From assembly GCF_002157685.2 (NCBI RefSeq), contig NZ_AP026738.1:62001-126000 (forward strand): DNA of 64,000 nucleotides, read 5' to 3'. The translations under genes and the position numbers were made by a program. The notes under the pieces are model-generated. The model ran no database searches. It had not been told where the DNA came from and worked only from the letters and a program-made list of their open reading frames with translations. Positions 50,957 through 59,612 of this stretch are shown one piece after another. The DNA comes from Comamonas thiooxydans (lineage in GTDB: Bacteria; Pseudomonadota; Gammaproteobacteria; Burkholderiales; Burkholderiaceae_C). Within the stretch, counting starts at the first letter, position 1, and every line of letters starts with the position of its first letter.

Positions 50957-51922
50957 ATGACCCGGATTCCTGCCCAATTATTCAAAAGTGCATTGAAGCT
51001 GGTTCAGCCCCGGACGCTGAAATCCTCAGCAAGCTATTGCGACGCAATACCGGTCATTGTCGAAGGCGAGATAGCTGCTTCCGCACCGCAACTAGCGGCG
51101 TCGCCGGGCGCTGCGATTCCCAAGAAATTGTGGACCTACTGGAACCATGCTCAGCCCGACTCGTTTGTGCGCGAATGCATCCAGAGCTGGCGTTTGCAGT
51201 GTCCGGATTATGAAGTATGCCTTGTGCATCCTGGCAACCTGGCCCAGTACGTGGCACAAGAAGCTTTGCCTGCCCGGTTCCATGAGCTGCATCCCACCAA
51301 ACAATCTGACTGGCTGCGCCTGTACCTGGTGGCCCTGCATGGAGGCTTCTGGCTGGATGCCAGCACCCTGCTGACGCGCTCATTGGGCTGGATGCAGGCA
51401 GCCGTCGACTCCAGGACTGAGTTTGTGGGTTTCTATCTCGAGAAATTCACCACCCTGGTGCAGAGGCCTGTGATCGAAAGCTGGGCATTTGGCGCTTTGG
51501 CGGGCTCCGATTTCATCGTCGCCTGGCAGCGGGAATTTCACCAAGCCTTGATTGTCGAGGGAACCGAGGCCTATCTGCAGCGGCTTCAGGCACAGCCCGA
51601 TTGGGTCGGTATCCGGCAGAACATTGGCGATCCCCATTACCTGCTGATCCATGTCACTGCACAGCAGGTTCTGCGCCAAGGACAGTATTCACGCATGGCA
51701 TTGTTCAAGGCCGAGGACTCGGCCTATTACTATCACCGTGCCTTGCGCTGGAAATGGTATTTGCTGTATCCCCAGCTGTGTCGGGTTCAGGGGCCGAAGA
51801 TCAGCGCTCCCATCGTCAAGCTCAGAGGCGGAGAGAGGCGGCATTTCACGGAAATGTTCAAGGCCCACGGCGGGGCAGTGCCAGGCAGCACCTGGCATCG
51901 GGCTCTCAATCCCGAGGCATAA
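50957..51922 (+). CDS. Capsular polysaccharide synthesis (Caps_synth) glycosyltransferase
   Basis: A 321-residue protein with the PF05704-type core: IPKKLWTYWNHAQPDSFVRE near residue 55, QSDWLRLYLVALHGGFWLDAS near 118 (with the D-x-S/D sugar-nucleotide site) and a C-terminal cationic region. Related to GT32/OCH1-type transferases of capsule and LPS loci. It is divergent from the GT4 gene, 62 bases away, and ends the glycan locus with its own terminator. Which sugar it transfers is not evident. Confidence 0.85.
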   Translation: MTRIPAQLFKSALKLVQPRTLKSSASYCDAIPVIVEGEIAASAPQLAASPGAAIPKKLWTYWNHAQPDSFVRECIQSWRLQCPDYEVCLVHPGNLAQYVAQEALPARFHELHPTKQSDWLRLYLVALHGGFWLDASTLLTRSLGWMQAAVDSRTEFVGFYLEKFTTLVQRPVIESWAFGALAGSDFIVAWQREFHQALIVEGTEAYLQRLQAQPDWVGIRQNIGDPHYLLIHVTAQQVLRQGQYSRMALFKAEDSAYYYHRALRWKWYLLYPQLCRVQGPKISAPIVKLRGGERRHFTEMFKAHGGAVPGSTWHRALNPEA

Positions 51923-51952
51923 AAAAAGAGGCTCCTATCGGGAGCCTCTTTC
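51921..51952. terminator. Terminator at the end of the glycan locus
   Basis: AAAGAGGCTCC and GGAGCCTCTTT form a perfect 11-bp stem with a 5-base loop. It lies at the convergent ends of the Caps_synth gene and the zinc-finger gene and can serve both strands. Confidence 0.88.
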
Positions 51953-51968
51953 ATGAGCGGTGGCTGCT

Positions 51969-52178
51969 TCAATGCCCGCCAGCAAACACCTCACCGGCCT
52001 TGAGGCGGTAGGTCGTGCCGCAATAAGGGCATTTGGCGTCGCCGGTCTTGGCCACGTCCAGATAGACCTTGGGGTGGCTGTTCCACAGCTTCATGTCGGC
52101 CTTGGGGCTGGGGCAGAACACGCCACCTTGTGCGTTGAGGTCTTTGGCGGCCAGTTCGACGACGGCATTCGTGGTCAT
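51969..52178 (-). CDS. Zinc-finger CHCC domain protein
   Basis: A 69-residue protein with the pattern C-x12-H-x13-C-x2-C in FCPSPK...SHPKVYLD...KCPYCGTTYRL, the zf-CHCC family related to the NDUFS6 subunit of complex I. In proteobacteria such genes commonly sit next to ilvE, as here. It binds zinc; its cellular role in bacteria is not settled. The ATG at 52178 begins the conserved part. Confidence 0.9.
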   Translation of the reverse strand: MTTNAVVELAAKDLNAQGGVFCPSPKADMKLWNSHPKVYLDVAKTGDAKCPYCGTTYRLKAGEVFAGGH

Positions 52179-52244
52179 TTCTCGTGTCTTTCGTGTTTTC
52201 AATAATGAAGCATGGCCGGAAATACTGGCGCAATTGAGGTCAGA

Positions 52245-52318
52245 AGCACCAAGCAAGGGCCGTCCCGCAGCGACGGTGCTGTCCCCAGAGGGGGAGGCGG
52301 CAAAGCCGCCCGGGGGTG
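52245..52318 (+). repeat. Gene-end repeat after ilvE
   Basis: CACCAAGCAAGGGCCGTCCC, GCAGCGACGGTGCTGTCC, a CCCC/GGGGG stem, then GGCGGCAAAGCCGCC and CGGGGGT. The terminal part lies 2-3 bases after the ilvE stop at 52321, in the same orientation to the gene as the other copies. Confidence 0.7.
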
Positions 52319-52320
52319 AT

Positions 52321-53259
52321 TTATACCAAGGTCAGCCAGTGTGTGTACTTGGGATTGCGGCCGTTGACGATGTCAAAGTAGGCCGCCTGGATTTTCTCGG
52401 TGATCGGGCCGCGGCGGCCTTCGCCGATCTGCACGCGGTCCACTTCGCGGATGGGCGTGACTTCTGCGGCGGTACCGGTGAAGAACAGCTCGTCCGAAAT
52501 GTAAAGCTCATCGCGGGTGATGCGCTTTTGCACCACTTCCAGGCCGAGGTCCTTGCAGATGTGCAGCACGGTGTTGCGCGTGATGCCGTTGAGTGCGCCG
52601 GCGGACAGGTCGGGGGTGTAGATCACGCCATCCTTGATCACAAAGATGTTCTCGCCCGATCCTTCGGAGACAAAGCCCGATGCATCCAGCAGGATGGCCT
52701 CGTCGTAGCCGTCGTCCAGAGCCTCGGTATTGGCCAGGATGGAGTTGGTGTAGTTGCTCACCGCCTTCGCCTGGCTCATGGTGATGTTCACATGGTGGCG
52801 CGTGTAGCTGGAAATCTTGGTACGGATGCCGCGCTGCATGCCTTCCTCGCCCAGATAGGCGCCCCAGGCCCAGGCAGCCACCATCAGGTGGATGGTATTG
52901 CCCTTGGGCGAGACACCCAGCTTGCGGTCGCCGATCCAGGTCAGCGGGCGCAGATAGCAGGATTTGAGGCCGTTGGCCTTGACCACCTCGACCTGGGCCT
53001 GATTGACCAGCTCCTGGCTGAACGGGATCTGCATGCGCAGGATCTTGGCGCTGTTGAACAGGCGCTTGGTGTGCTCTTCGAGGCGGAAGATGGCCGTGCC
53101 CTGCGCGGTTTCATAGGCGCGCACGCCTTCAAAGGCGCCGCAGCCATAGTGCAGCGTATGGGTCAGCACGTGGATCTTGGCATCGCGCCACTCCACCAAC
53201 TGGCCATCCATCCAGATCTTGCCGTCGCGGTCGGACATCGAGGGAACAACAGGGCTCAT
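52321..53259 (-). CDS. ilvE: Branched-chain amino acid aminotransferase
   Basis: PLP enzyme of fold type IV that interconverts leucine, isoleucine or valine and their 2-oxo acids. The 312-residue protein has KIWMDGQLVEWRDAKIHVL at the start, the PLP lysine in SQAKAVSNYTNS near residue 168, and GSGENIFVIKDG near 206. The ATG at 53259 is followed by an in-frame methionine at residue 8, a possible start. It is upstream of the zinc-finger gene on the same strand. Confidence 0.95.
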   Translation of the reverse strand: MSPVVPSMSDRDGKIWMDGQLVEWRDAKIHVLTHTLHYGCGAFEGVRAYETAQGTAIFRLEEHTKRLFNSAKILRMQIPFSQELVNQAQVEVVKANGLKSCYLRPLTWIGDRKLGVSPKGNTIHLMVAAWAWGAYLGEEGMQRGIRTKISSYTRHHVNITMSQAKAVSNYTNSILANTEALDDGYDEAILLDASGFVSEGSGENIFVIKDGVIYTPDLSAGALNGITRNTVLHICKDLGLEVVQKRITRDELYISDELFFTGTAAEVTPIREVDRVQIGEGRRGPITEKIQAAYFDIVNGRNPKYTHWLTLV

Positions 53260-53340
53260 AAAACCATCCTCTATGGGTTGTGTGTTCGGCGGGCGCTGCA
53301 GCCGGGTCGGCGGCAGCGCTTGTCTCCTGAAGCTGCCATT

Positions 53341-53796
53341 TTAGGGGGAGGTCGGGGCCGATGTCCGGTCTGTTGTTTGCACATCAGCCGCTGCCGTGTC
53401 TTCCTTTTGCTCGGGACGCTGCAGCTCCCACTTCATGAGACGGCCAGCGACGAACTCGCAGGTCACATGGGACTGCGAGCCGTCGGTCCAGCGGTAGATC
53501 TCGGGGCTCTGGCCTTCTTCGGACAGGCGCTGGCCCAGGGAGCGGGTCATGGCCACCACATGGACCAGCGGGACCTTGGGCTTGAGCTTGGCATTGAGCA
53601 TCACGGCACTGCCCACATAGCCGATAGGCCGGTCCGACGCCTTCTTCATGATGGTCATCAGGCGCGTGAAGTGCAGCAGTCCCCACATGAGGATGCCGCC
53701 TGCCACGGCCGCCACGCCCGGCCAGCCCGCAGAGTTGTAGGCTGCAATCGTCAGCACGATCAAGCCCAGGGGAACCAAAATATTGCGCAAATTCAT
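53341..53796 (-). CDS. Membrane protein of unknown function
   Basis: A 151-residue protein with two N-terminal hydrophobic segments (about residues 4-20 and 26-44), a basic stretch (TIMKKASDRPIGY), and a soluble C-terminal domain with a disordered Thr/Ala/Pro tail. I do not recognise a family, although it has the look of a conserved comamonad protein. It lies 81 bases upstream of ilvE on the same strand. Confidence 0.7.
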   Translation of the reverse strand: MNLRNILVPLGLIVLTIAAYNSAGWPGVAAVAGGILMWGLLHFTRLMTIMKKASDRPIGYVGSAVMLNAKLKPKVPLVHVVAMTRSLGQRLSEEGQSPEIYRWTDGSQSHVTCEFVAGRLMKWELQRPEQKEDTAAADVQTTDRTSAPTSP

Positions 53797-53885
53797 GGGC
53801 TTATTGTCTTACGAGGGTGTGGGTTTGAGGTTGCGGACAGTGCGTATGTCCGCACAGGCCGCTGTGACCAAGGGGTTTTCAAAAA

Positions 53886-53969
53886 CAGTAGCTGAATACG
53901 TATTTCAATCAACGATTTCAGATCATTTATTGGCTGATATCGATAACTAATAGGCGCAAGCAGCTATCA
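53886..53969. repeat. AGCTAT-bounded intergenic repeat, copy 3
   Basis: On the minus strand TTGATAGCTGCTTGCGCC opens the element and GTATTCAGCTACTG closes it, with AT-rich sequence containing CGATATCAG between. It fills most of the gap between radA's 3' end (53977) and the membrane protein gene. Confidence 0.5.
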
Positions 53970-53976
53970 AAATACA

Positions 53977-55362
53977 TCAACCAATGCCGCGCACGATGTT
54001 GATGGCTTCATCAACGCGCTCCACGGCATGGATGGTCAGGCCGGCGATGGGCTTCTTGGGGGCATTGGCCTTGGGAACCACGGCGATAGTGAATCCCAAC
54101 TTTGCTGCTTCCTTGAGACGCTCCTGACCGCGAGGGGCGGGACGCACCTCGCCGGCCAGACCGACCTCGCCAAACGCGATAAAACCCTTGGGCAGCGACT
54201 TGCCGCGCAAACTGGAAGTGATCGCCAACATCACCGCCAGGTCAGCTGCAGGCTCATTGATGCGCACGCCGCCCACGGCATTGACGAAGACATCCTGGTC
54301 GGCGCAGGCCACGCCCGCATGGCGGTTGAGCACGGCCAGAAGCATGGCCAGCCGGTCGCGGTCCAAGCCGACGGAGAGGCGGCGCGCGGCCGGGCCGCCC
54401 TGGTCCACCAGGGCCTGGATTTCCACCAGCATGGGGCGCGTGCCTTCGAGTGTCACCAGCACGCAGCTGCCGGGCACGGGCTCGCTGTGCTGGCTCAGAA
54501 AGATGGCGCTGGGGTTGGTCACGCCCTTGAGGCCTTTTTCCGTCATCGCGAAGACGCCGATCTCGTTGACGGCACCGAAGCGGTTCTTGATGGCGCGCAC
54601 CAGGCGGAAGTTGCTGTGCGTGTCGCCTTCGAAGTAGAGCACTGTGTCCACCATGTGCTCGAGCACGCGCGGGCCGGCCAGCGCGCCGTCCTTGGTCACA
54701 TGGCCCACCAGAATGATGGTGATGCCCGTGGTCTTGGCCGCGCGCGTCAGATGGGCCGCGCATTCGCGCACCTGGGCCACGGAGCCAGGGGCCGAGGAGA
54801 GCTGGTCCGAATACACGGTCTGGATCGAGTCGATCACCACCACGGCGGGCTGGGTGGCCTCCACGGTGGCCAGGATTTTCTCAAGCTGGATCTCGGCCAG
54901 CACATTGACCTGGCTGTTGTCCAGCCCGAGCCGGCGCGAGCGCAGCGCCACCTGGGCGCCGCTTTCCTCGCCCGTTACATAGAGCGTGGGCAGGCCGATG
55001 CGGTGCAATGCATCCATGGCCTGCAAAAGAAGTGTGGACTTACCTATTCCGGGGTCGCCGCCGATCAGCACCACGCCGCCTTCGACCACGCCGCCGCCCA
55101 GCACGCGGTCCAGCTCCTCGATGCCGCTGGGGGTGCGCGCCACATCCTGGGCCTCGATGGCCGACAGCGGGGTGACGGGCTGAGCATTGGCCAGACCTGC
55201 ATAGCCCTGAGGCTGGCTCAGGCGATTCTTGCCGCCCGAGGCGGAGTCGGCCACGGTCTCGACCAGGGTGTTCCAGGCGCCGCAGCCCGGGCATTTGCCC
55301 AGCCAGCGCGGACTGGTGCCGCCACAGGCGTTGCAGGTGAAAGTGGTTTTCTCTTTGGCCAT
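53977..55362 (-). CDS. radA: DNA repair protein RadA
   Basis: A 461-residue RecA-like ATPase that promotes branch migration in recombinational repair. The zinc finger C10-x2-C13-x10-C24-x2-C27, Walker A GGDPGIGKSTLLLQ near residue 91, the RadA-specific KNRFG near 251 and the C-terminal Lon-like domain (GGVRINEPAADLAV) are all present. ATG 55362 is chosen since it starts AKEKTTFTCNACG. Confidence 0.97.
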   Translation of the reverse strand: MAKEKTTFTCNACGGTSPRWLGKCPGCGAWNTLVETVADSASGGKNRLSQPQGYAGLANAQPVTPLSAIEAQDVARTPSGIEELDRVLGGGVVEGGVVLIGGDPGIGKSTLLLQAMDALHRIGLPTLYVTGEESGAQVALRSRRLGLDNSQVNVLAEIQLEKILATVEATQPAVVVIDSIQTVYSDQLSSAPGSVAQVRECAAHLTRAAKTTGITIILVGHVTKDGALAGPRVLEHMVDTVLYFEGDTHSNFRLVRAIKNRFGAVNEIGVFAMTEKGLKGVTNPSAIFLSQHSEPVPGSCVLVTLEGTRPMLVEIQALVDQGGPAARRLSVGLDRDRLAMLLAVLNRHAGVACADQDVFVNAVGGVRINEPAADLAVMLAITSSLRGKSLPKGFIAFGEVGLAGEVRPAPRGQERLKEAAKLGFTIAVVPKANAPKKPIAGLTIHAVERVDEAINIVRGIG

Positions 55363-55543
55363 GGGCGGCAACTATACCGACTGGCCCAGGCGGCAATTGC
55401 TGCCGTCAATGCGGAGAGGGTGACAAATTTCAGAGCCAGTAACCATAAAAAGCGCGCGTTTATATAACTGCTCCGCATGACAGGCCGATTTAGGCTACAA
55501 TTGCGCCTATCGACACAGCAGCAGCTGTTGAGAAACAAATTAC

Positions 55544-55620
<77 letters not shown>

Positions 55621-55623
55621 AAC

Positions 55624-55655
55624 AAAAAGCCTTCTGGAAACAGAAGGCTTTTTTC
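55624..55655 (+). terminator. Terminator of the tRNA gene
   Basis: AAAAAGCCTTCTG and CAGAAGGCTTTTT form a 13-bp stem closed by a GAAA tetraloop, followed by T. It ends the initiator tRNA transcript. Confidence 0.93.
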
Positions 55656-55727
55656 GTTTGGGCCTCAAACCCGCTTGCCCTCTCCAAGAGACGGCAAGCT
55701 AGGGCTGGACCGATGGCGAAGCCGGTA

Positions 55728-55779
55728 TCCCCCTTCCGGTTGATGCCAGAGAGGGGGAAGCGGCAAAGCCGCTCAGAGG
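55728..55779 (+). repeat. Gene-end repeat, partial copy after gdhA
   Basis: A CCCCCTTC...GAGAGGGGG stem, GAAGCGGCAAAGCCGC and TCAGAGG. The end lies 4 bases from the gdhA stop at 55784, in the same orientation as after livG and ilvE. The GGGCCGTCCC part is missing. Confidence 0.6.
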
Positions 55780-55783
55780 CAGA

Positions 55784-57091
55784 TCATGGATACAGGCCGC
55801 GCGCCTCGCGGGCATGGAGAATGCGCTTGCAGGCCACGATGAAGGTGGCGGTGCGCAGTGTCACCTTGTGCTCCTGGGCCACGGCCCAGACGCCGGCAAA
55901 GGCTTCCTGCATGATGCGCACCAGACGGGCGTTGATTTCGTCTTCGGTCCAGAAGAAGCTGGAGAAATCCTGCACCCACTCGAAGTAGCTCACGGTCACG
56001 CCGCCGGCATTCGCAATCACGTCGGGCAGAACCAGCACGCCTTTTTCGCTGAGGATGTCGTCGGCCTCAGGAGTGGTGGGGCCGTTGGCACCTTCGATCA
56101 CCAGCTTGGCCTTGATCTGGCCGGCATTTTCCTCGGTGATCTGGCCTTCCAGTGCCGCCGGGATCAGGATGTCGCAATCCACGCCCCAGAAGGCGGCTGC
56201 ATCCATGGCCTCGCCACCGGCAAAGCCACCCACACCGCCGGTATTGCCCACATGCTCCAGCAATGCCGTCACATCCAGGCCATTGGCGTTCTGAATGGTG
56301 CCCGTATGGTCCTGCACGGCCACGACCTTGGCGCCGGCATCGGCAAACAGCTTGCCTGCAGTGCCGCCCACATTGCCGAAGCCCTGCACGGCCACGCGTG
56401 CGCCATGCACATTCAGGCCGGTGAGCTTGGCGGCTTCCACGCCCACGGTGAACACGCCGCGGCCCGTGGCCTCGACGCGACCCAGCGAACCGCCCAGGTC
56501 CACGGGCTTGCCCGTGACCACGCCGGTGGCCGTGGCGCCCGTGTTCATGGAGTAGGTGTCCATCATCCAGGCCATGACCTGGCCGTTGGTGTTCACGTCA
56601 GGTGCCGGAATGTCCTTGGTGGGGCCGATCAGCAGACCGATTTCGCTGGTATAGCGGCGTGTCAGGCGCTCCAGCTCAGCCTTGGACAGCTTTCGCGGGT
56701 CGACACGGATGCCGCCCTTGGCGCCACCGTAGGGCACGTTCACGGCTGCATTCTTGATGCTCATCCAGGCCGACAGTGCCATCACTTCGGACAGCGTCAC
56801 ATCCTGGTGGAAGCGCACACCGCCCTTGCCGGGACCGCGGCTCAGATTGTGCTGCACGCGATAGCCCTCGAAGTGAGCGATACGGCCGTCGTCCATCTCG
56901 ATGGGGACATCGACGACCAGGATGCGCTTGGGGCGCTTGAGCGTTTCCACCCAGCGGGCCAGCGAGCCCAGGTAGGGGGTGACACGGTCGACCTGTTGCA
57001 GATAAATGCCCCAGGGACCGAGATGATCGGGGTTGAGGTAGGAGGGCAGAGCATGCGCTGTGGACAGCGCTGAAGAGTCTTTGGCTTGCAT
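55784..57091 (-). CDS. gdhA: Glutamate dehydrogenase (Glu/Leu/Phe/Val family)
   Basis: Converts glutamate to 2-oxoglutarate and ammonium, or the reverse, with NAD(P). The 435 residues carry the catalytic lysine in [13 protein letters not shown] near residue 120, the preceding [10 protein letters not shown] near 85, and the dinucleotide fold [11 protein letters not shown] near 230. Length and lack of a long N-terminus fit the small hexameric class. An upstream motif (57203-57219) is shared with pckG. No close gene partner. Confidence 0.95.
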   Translation of the reverse strand: MQAKDSSALSTAHALPSYLNPDHLGPWGIYLQQVDRVTPYLGSLARWVETLKRPKRILVVDVPIEMDDGRIAHFEGYRVQHNLSRGPGKGGVRFHQDVTLSEVMALSAWMSIKNAAVNVPYGGAKGGIRVDPRKLSKAELERLTRRYTSEIGLLIGPTKDIPAPDVNTNGQVMAWMMDTYSMNTGATATGVVTGKPVDLGGSLGRVEATGRGVFTVGVEAAKLTGLNVHGARVAVQGFGNVGGTAGKLFADAGAKVVAVQDHTGTIQNANGLDVTALLEHVGNTGGVGGFAGGEAMDAAAFWGVDCDILIPAALEGQITEENAGQIKAKLVIEGANGPTTPEADDILSEKGVLVLPDVIANAGGVTVSYFEWVQDFSSFFWTEDEINARLVRIMQEAFAGVWAVAQEHKVTLRTATFIVACKRILHAREARGLYP

Positions 57092-57202
57092 GATGTAGGC
57101 CTGGTTGACTGAGTGGAGCAAGGTCGTTGTAAGCCCTTGCTGTCCGGGATTCACAGTGTGCGCGCGCCGAATTTTCCTGTCCAAGGCTTCTTGCTTGCGA
57201 TG

Positions 57203-57219
57203 CTATGCATTTTGTGCAT
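57203..57219 (-). promoter_or_regulatory. Motif shared with the pckG upstream region
   Basis: On the minus strand ATGCACAAAATGCATAG, with the inverted repeat TATGCA-CAAAA-TGCATA. It lies 112-128 bases in front of the gdhA start and differs from the copy at 203-219 by one base. It could be an operator for a regulator that controls both. Confidence 0.5.
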
Positions 57220-57300
57220 AACCATCTGAAAGCCGCTCTGGATGTGGGCCAAGCACTGAGCTGCTGACATGGAGACCGGAAATTTGCAATCATTGCCGTC

Positions 57301-58224
57301 ATGTCTGAAAACAATGATTGCAAAAGCGGCTGGTGCGGCCCGGCACCGTTCGCCAATACCCCGCCCATCGGTCTGGCTCCCGAGTTGCAGACGCAGGACG
57401 AGGTGCTGCCCGACTGGGAGACGTTGTGGCCCGATTTGCCCGAGGACAGCTATGCCACGGCCGATGCGCTGTGGTGGTCGCGCAAATTGGGCACGGCTCA
57501 GGCCCAGGGCGCCGACGTGGCTGCGCTGATGCGCGATGCCGCCGATGCCCGTGCCGTGCAAAGCGCGCTGGCGCGCACCTGGAACTGGTGGCCCGCCGAT
57601 CGCGCGCCGCGCTACTGGAAGTCCGGTGGCCCGGGCCGCAACGCCGAGTTGCTGCATGTGCCGTTGCCCGAGGACGGCATTCGCCAGGGCGTGAATCCGG
57701 TGCCCGCGCCCGACACCGTCTTCAATCTGCGCTGTGCCGAGGCCGAGATCGCCCTGCGCATAGGCCGGGAGGTGAGCGCCGAGCAGGCCGCAGCCCTCGA
57801 TTACGACAGCGCGCTGGCGCTGGTGGATGCCGCCTGCGTGGCCGTGGAATGGGTGGATGTGCGCTGGCGCGACGGTCTCAAGGCCCCGGCCCTGGCCTTG
57901 CTGGCCGACGGCCAATGCCATGGCGGACTGGCGCTGGGCGAGTGGCAGAGCGCTTCCGCCATCGCCGGCCGCGACTGGGCGCGGCAACTGTGCACGGTGA
58001 TCGTGAACGGCGGCCCGCCGCAGCGCTTTACCGGAACGCACAGCTTGGGTGATCCGGCCTGGCTGCTCGTGGACTGGCTGCAGCATGTGGCGCGCGAATA
58101 CGGCAGTGTGCCTGCCGGCACCGTGGTGACGACAGGAACCTGGTGCGGCTGCATGCCGCTTCAGGCCGGCGATCGCTTCGAGATGGAATTCGACGGCCTG
58201 GGCGCACTGGGCTGGCAGTTCTGA
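57301..58224 (+). CDS. Fumarylacetoacetate hydrolase (FAH) family protein
   Basis: A 307-residue protein whose C-terminal half is an FAH-type domain: NLRCAEAEIALRIGRE near residue 145 with the metal-binding glutamates, AVEWVDVRW near 183, and GTWCGCMPLQAGDRFEMEF at the end. The family includes 2-keto-4-pentenoate hydratases, oxaloacetate decarboxylases and FAH itself; I cannot choose. The N-terminal 25 residues are cysteine-containing and unusual. It is divergent from gdhA, with the shared motif between. Confidence 0.83.
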   Translation: MSENNDCKSGWCGPAPFANTPPIGLAPELQTQDEVLPDWETLWPDLPEDSYATADALWWSRKLGTAQAQGADVAALMRDAADARAVQSALARTWNWWPADRAPRYWKSGGPGRNAELLHVPLPEDGIRQGVNPVPAPDTVFNLRCAEAEIALRIGREVSAEQAAALDYDSALALVDAACVAVEWVDVRWRDGLKAPALALLADGQCHGGLALGEWQSASAIAGRDWARQLCTVIVNGGPPQRFTGTHSLGDPAWLLVDWLQHVAREYGSVPAGTVVTTGTWCGCMPLQAGDRFEMEFDGLGALGWQF

Positions 58225-58247
58225 TCCATCCTGAGGTCTCAAGAACA

Positions 58248-58327
58248 GGAGCTGCTGGCGCTTGTTGATGAATGATTTCAGATGCCTTTGAATCTGAAAT
58301 TCTTTGCTTGCATGCGTTAGAAGCTCT
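58248..58327. repeat. AGCTAT-bounded intergenic repeat, copy 4
   Basis: GGAGCTGCTGGCGCTTG opens and AGAAGCTC closes the element. Inside, ATTTCAGAT (58275-58283) pairs exactly with ATCTGAAAT (58292-58300). It lies between the FAH-family gene and ppk2. Confidence 0.55.
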
Positions 58328-58376
58328 GTTTTTAAGAGCGAAACGCGAACGCTGATGGCTGCGGGCGCTGGCCGCG

Positions 58377-59486
58377 TCAGCGGACCTTGATGTGATCGAG
58401 CGCTGGTGCGCCGGGCGGATATTGCAGCTCCAGATTGCCCAGCACCTCGCGCAGCACCGTGGCCACCATCAGATTGCGGTGGGTCTTGGAGTCGGCGGGC
58501 ACGATCGTCCAGGGCGCCCAGGGCGTGTGCGTGGCGCCCAGTAGCTGGCCGTAGGCCTGCTGGTAGTCGTCCCACTGGGCGCGCACCTTGAGGTCGTTCT
58601 CGTCGAACTTCCAGTGCTTGCTGGGGTCGTCCAGCCGCTGCTGCAGCCGCTCGCGCTGTTCGTCCTTGCTGATGTGCAGCATGAACTTGACGACCACCGT
58701 GCCGGTCTCGCTGAGCATGCGCTCGAAGTCATTGATCTGCGCATAGCGCTGGTTCTGCTGCTCGGGCGTGAGCCAGCCGTTGACCACGGGCACCAGCACG
58801 TCCTCGTACTGGCTGCGGTTGAAGAGCACGATCTCGCCCGCACCCGGCATCTGCTGGTGGATGCGCCACAGATAGTCATGTGCTTTCTCGGTCTCGGTGG
58901 GCGCCTTCCAGCCCACGGTGCGCACGCCCAGCGGCGACATGCGACCGAAGACCGCGCGCAGCGTGCCGTCCTTGCCGGCGGCATCCATGCCCTGCAGTAT
59001 GACCAGCAGCTTGAAGCGCCGGTCGGCATAGAAGATGTTCTGCAGCTCGTCCAGCGCCTCGGCCAGCTGGTTCACGCTCTCCTTGTCATATTGCTTGCCC
59101 TCGTCCGAGGAGAAGGGCTTGGCGGCCGGGTCGAACTTCTGCAGATCCACTGCGGGCCGAGGGTGCCCGGTGGTCAAACGACTGTCCCGTGGCTGGCCCG
59201 GTTGCCATGGCTGCCATAGCTTGCGCAGCGCCTTGTCCTTGGTCTCGAAAGGATAGACCTGGGCAGCGGCGGGCGCTTTGGCCGCAGGCGCAGCGGTCCG
59301 GGTCACGGTTTTGGCGGCAGGCTTTTTGCGCGGCACAGGCCGGGAGGGCGATGGCTTGGCCGCCTCGGAGGCCTGTACCGATTCGCTGGTCGGAAACGGC
59401 AGGTGTTTGCGTGCCGGCTTGCGGTCCGGTTCGGTGGTCGCAGCAGACGATGTGGCGGGGGCGGCTTTGGCGGGCTGACGGGGCAT
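58377..59486 (-). CDS. ppk2: Polyphosphate kinase 2 with long disordered N-terminus
   Basis: Transfers phosphate between polyphosphate and nucleotides. The catalytic domain (about residues 110-369) has Walker A LQGMDAAGKDGT near 164, the lid region and FNRSQYEDVLV near 221. The first 75 or so residues are rich in Ala, Pro and Lys, of low complexity, and are probably disordered; PPK2 enzymes are commonly near 270-300 residues. Whether it favours ADP or AMP phosphorylation cannot be told. Single gene, no ppk1 or ppx nearby. Confidence 0.92.
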   Translation of the reverse strand: MPRQPAKAAPATSSAATTEPDRKPARKHLPFPTSESVQASEAAKPSPSRPVPRKKPAAKTVTRTAAPAAKAPAAAQVYPFETKDKALRKLWQPWQPGQPRDSRLTTGHPRPAVDLQKFDPAAKPFSSDEGKQYDKESVNQLAEALDELQNIFYADRRFKLLVILQGMDAAGKDGTLRAVFGRMSPLGVRTVGWKAPTETEKAHDYLWRIHQQMPGAGEIVLFNRSQYEDVLVPVVNGWLTPEQQNQRYAQINDFERMLSETGTVVVKFMLHISKDEQRERLQQRLDDPSKHWKFDENDLKVRAQWDDYQQAYGQLLGATHTPWAPWTIVPADSKTHRNLMVATVLREVLGNLELQYPPGAPALDHIKVR

Positions 59487-59612
59487 GTAGTGAAACTCCT
59501 GTGCAGTGCAAATTGATTCGCTATGGAATGACTAGCGGCTGGCGCTTGTACATTCTGCTCCTTAAGCTTTTTGGGCTTCAAGGCTAAATGTTGGAGGCCG
59601 CTTCATGGAAGC

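Noticed and set aside
41707..51922. Glycan locus as recently acquired DNA
   Set aside because: The genes look only slightly less GC-rich than their neighbours, and there are no mobility genes at the borders, so transfer is not supported by what I can see.
52069..53895. Plus-strand open frame of about 600 codons across ilvE
   Set aside because: Antisense shadow of ilvE and the neighbouring membrane gene; no recognisable domain.
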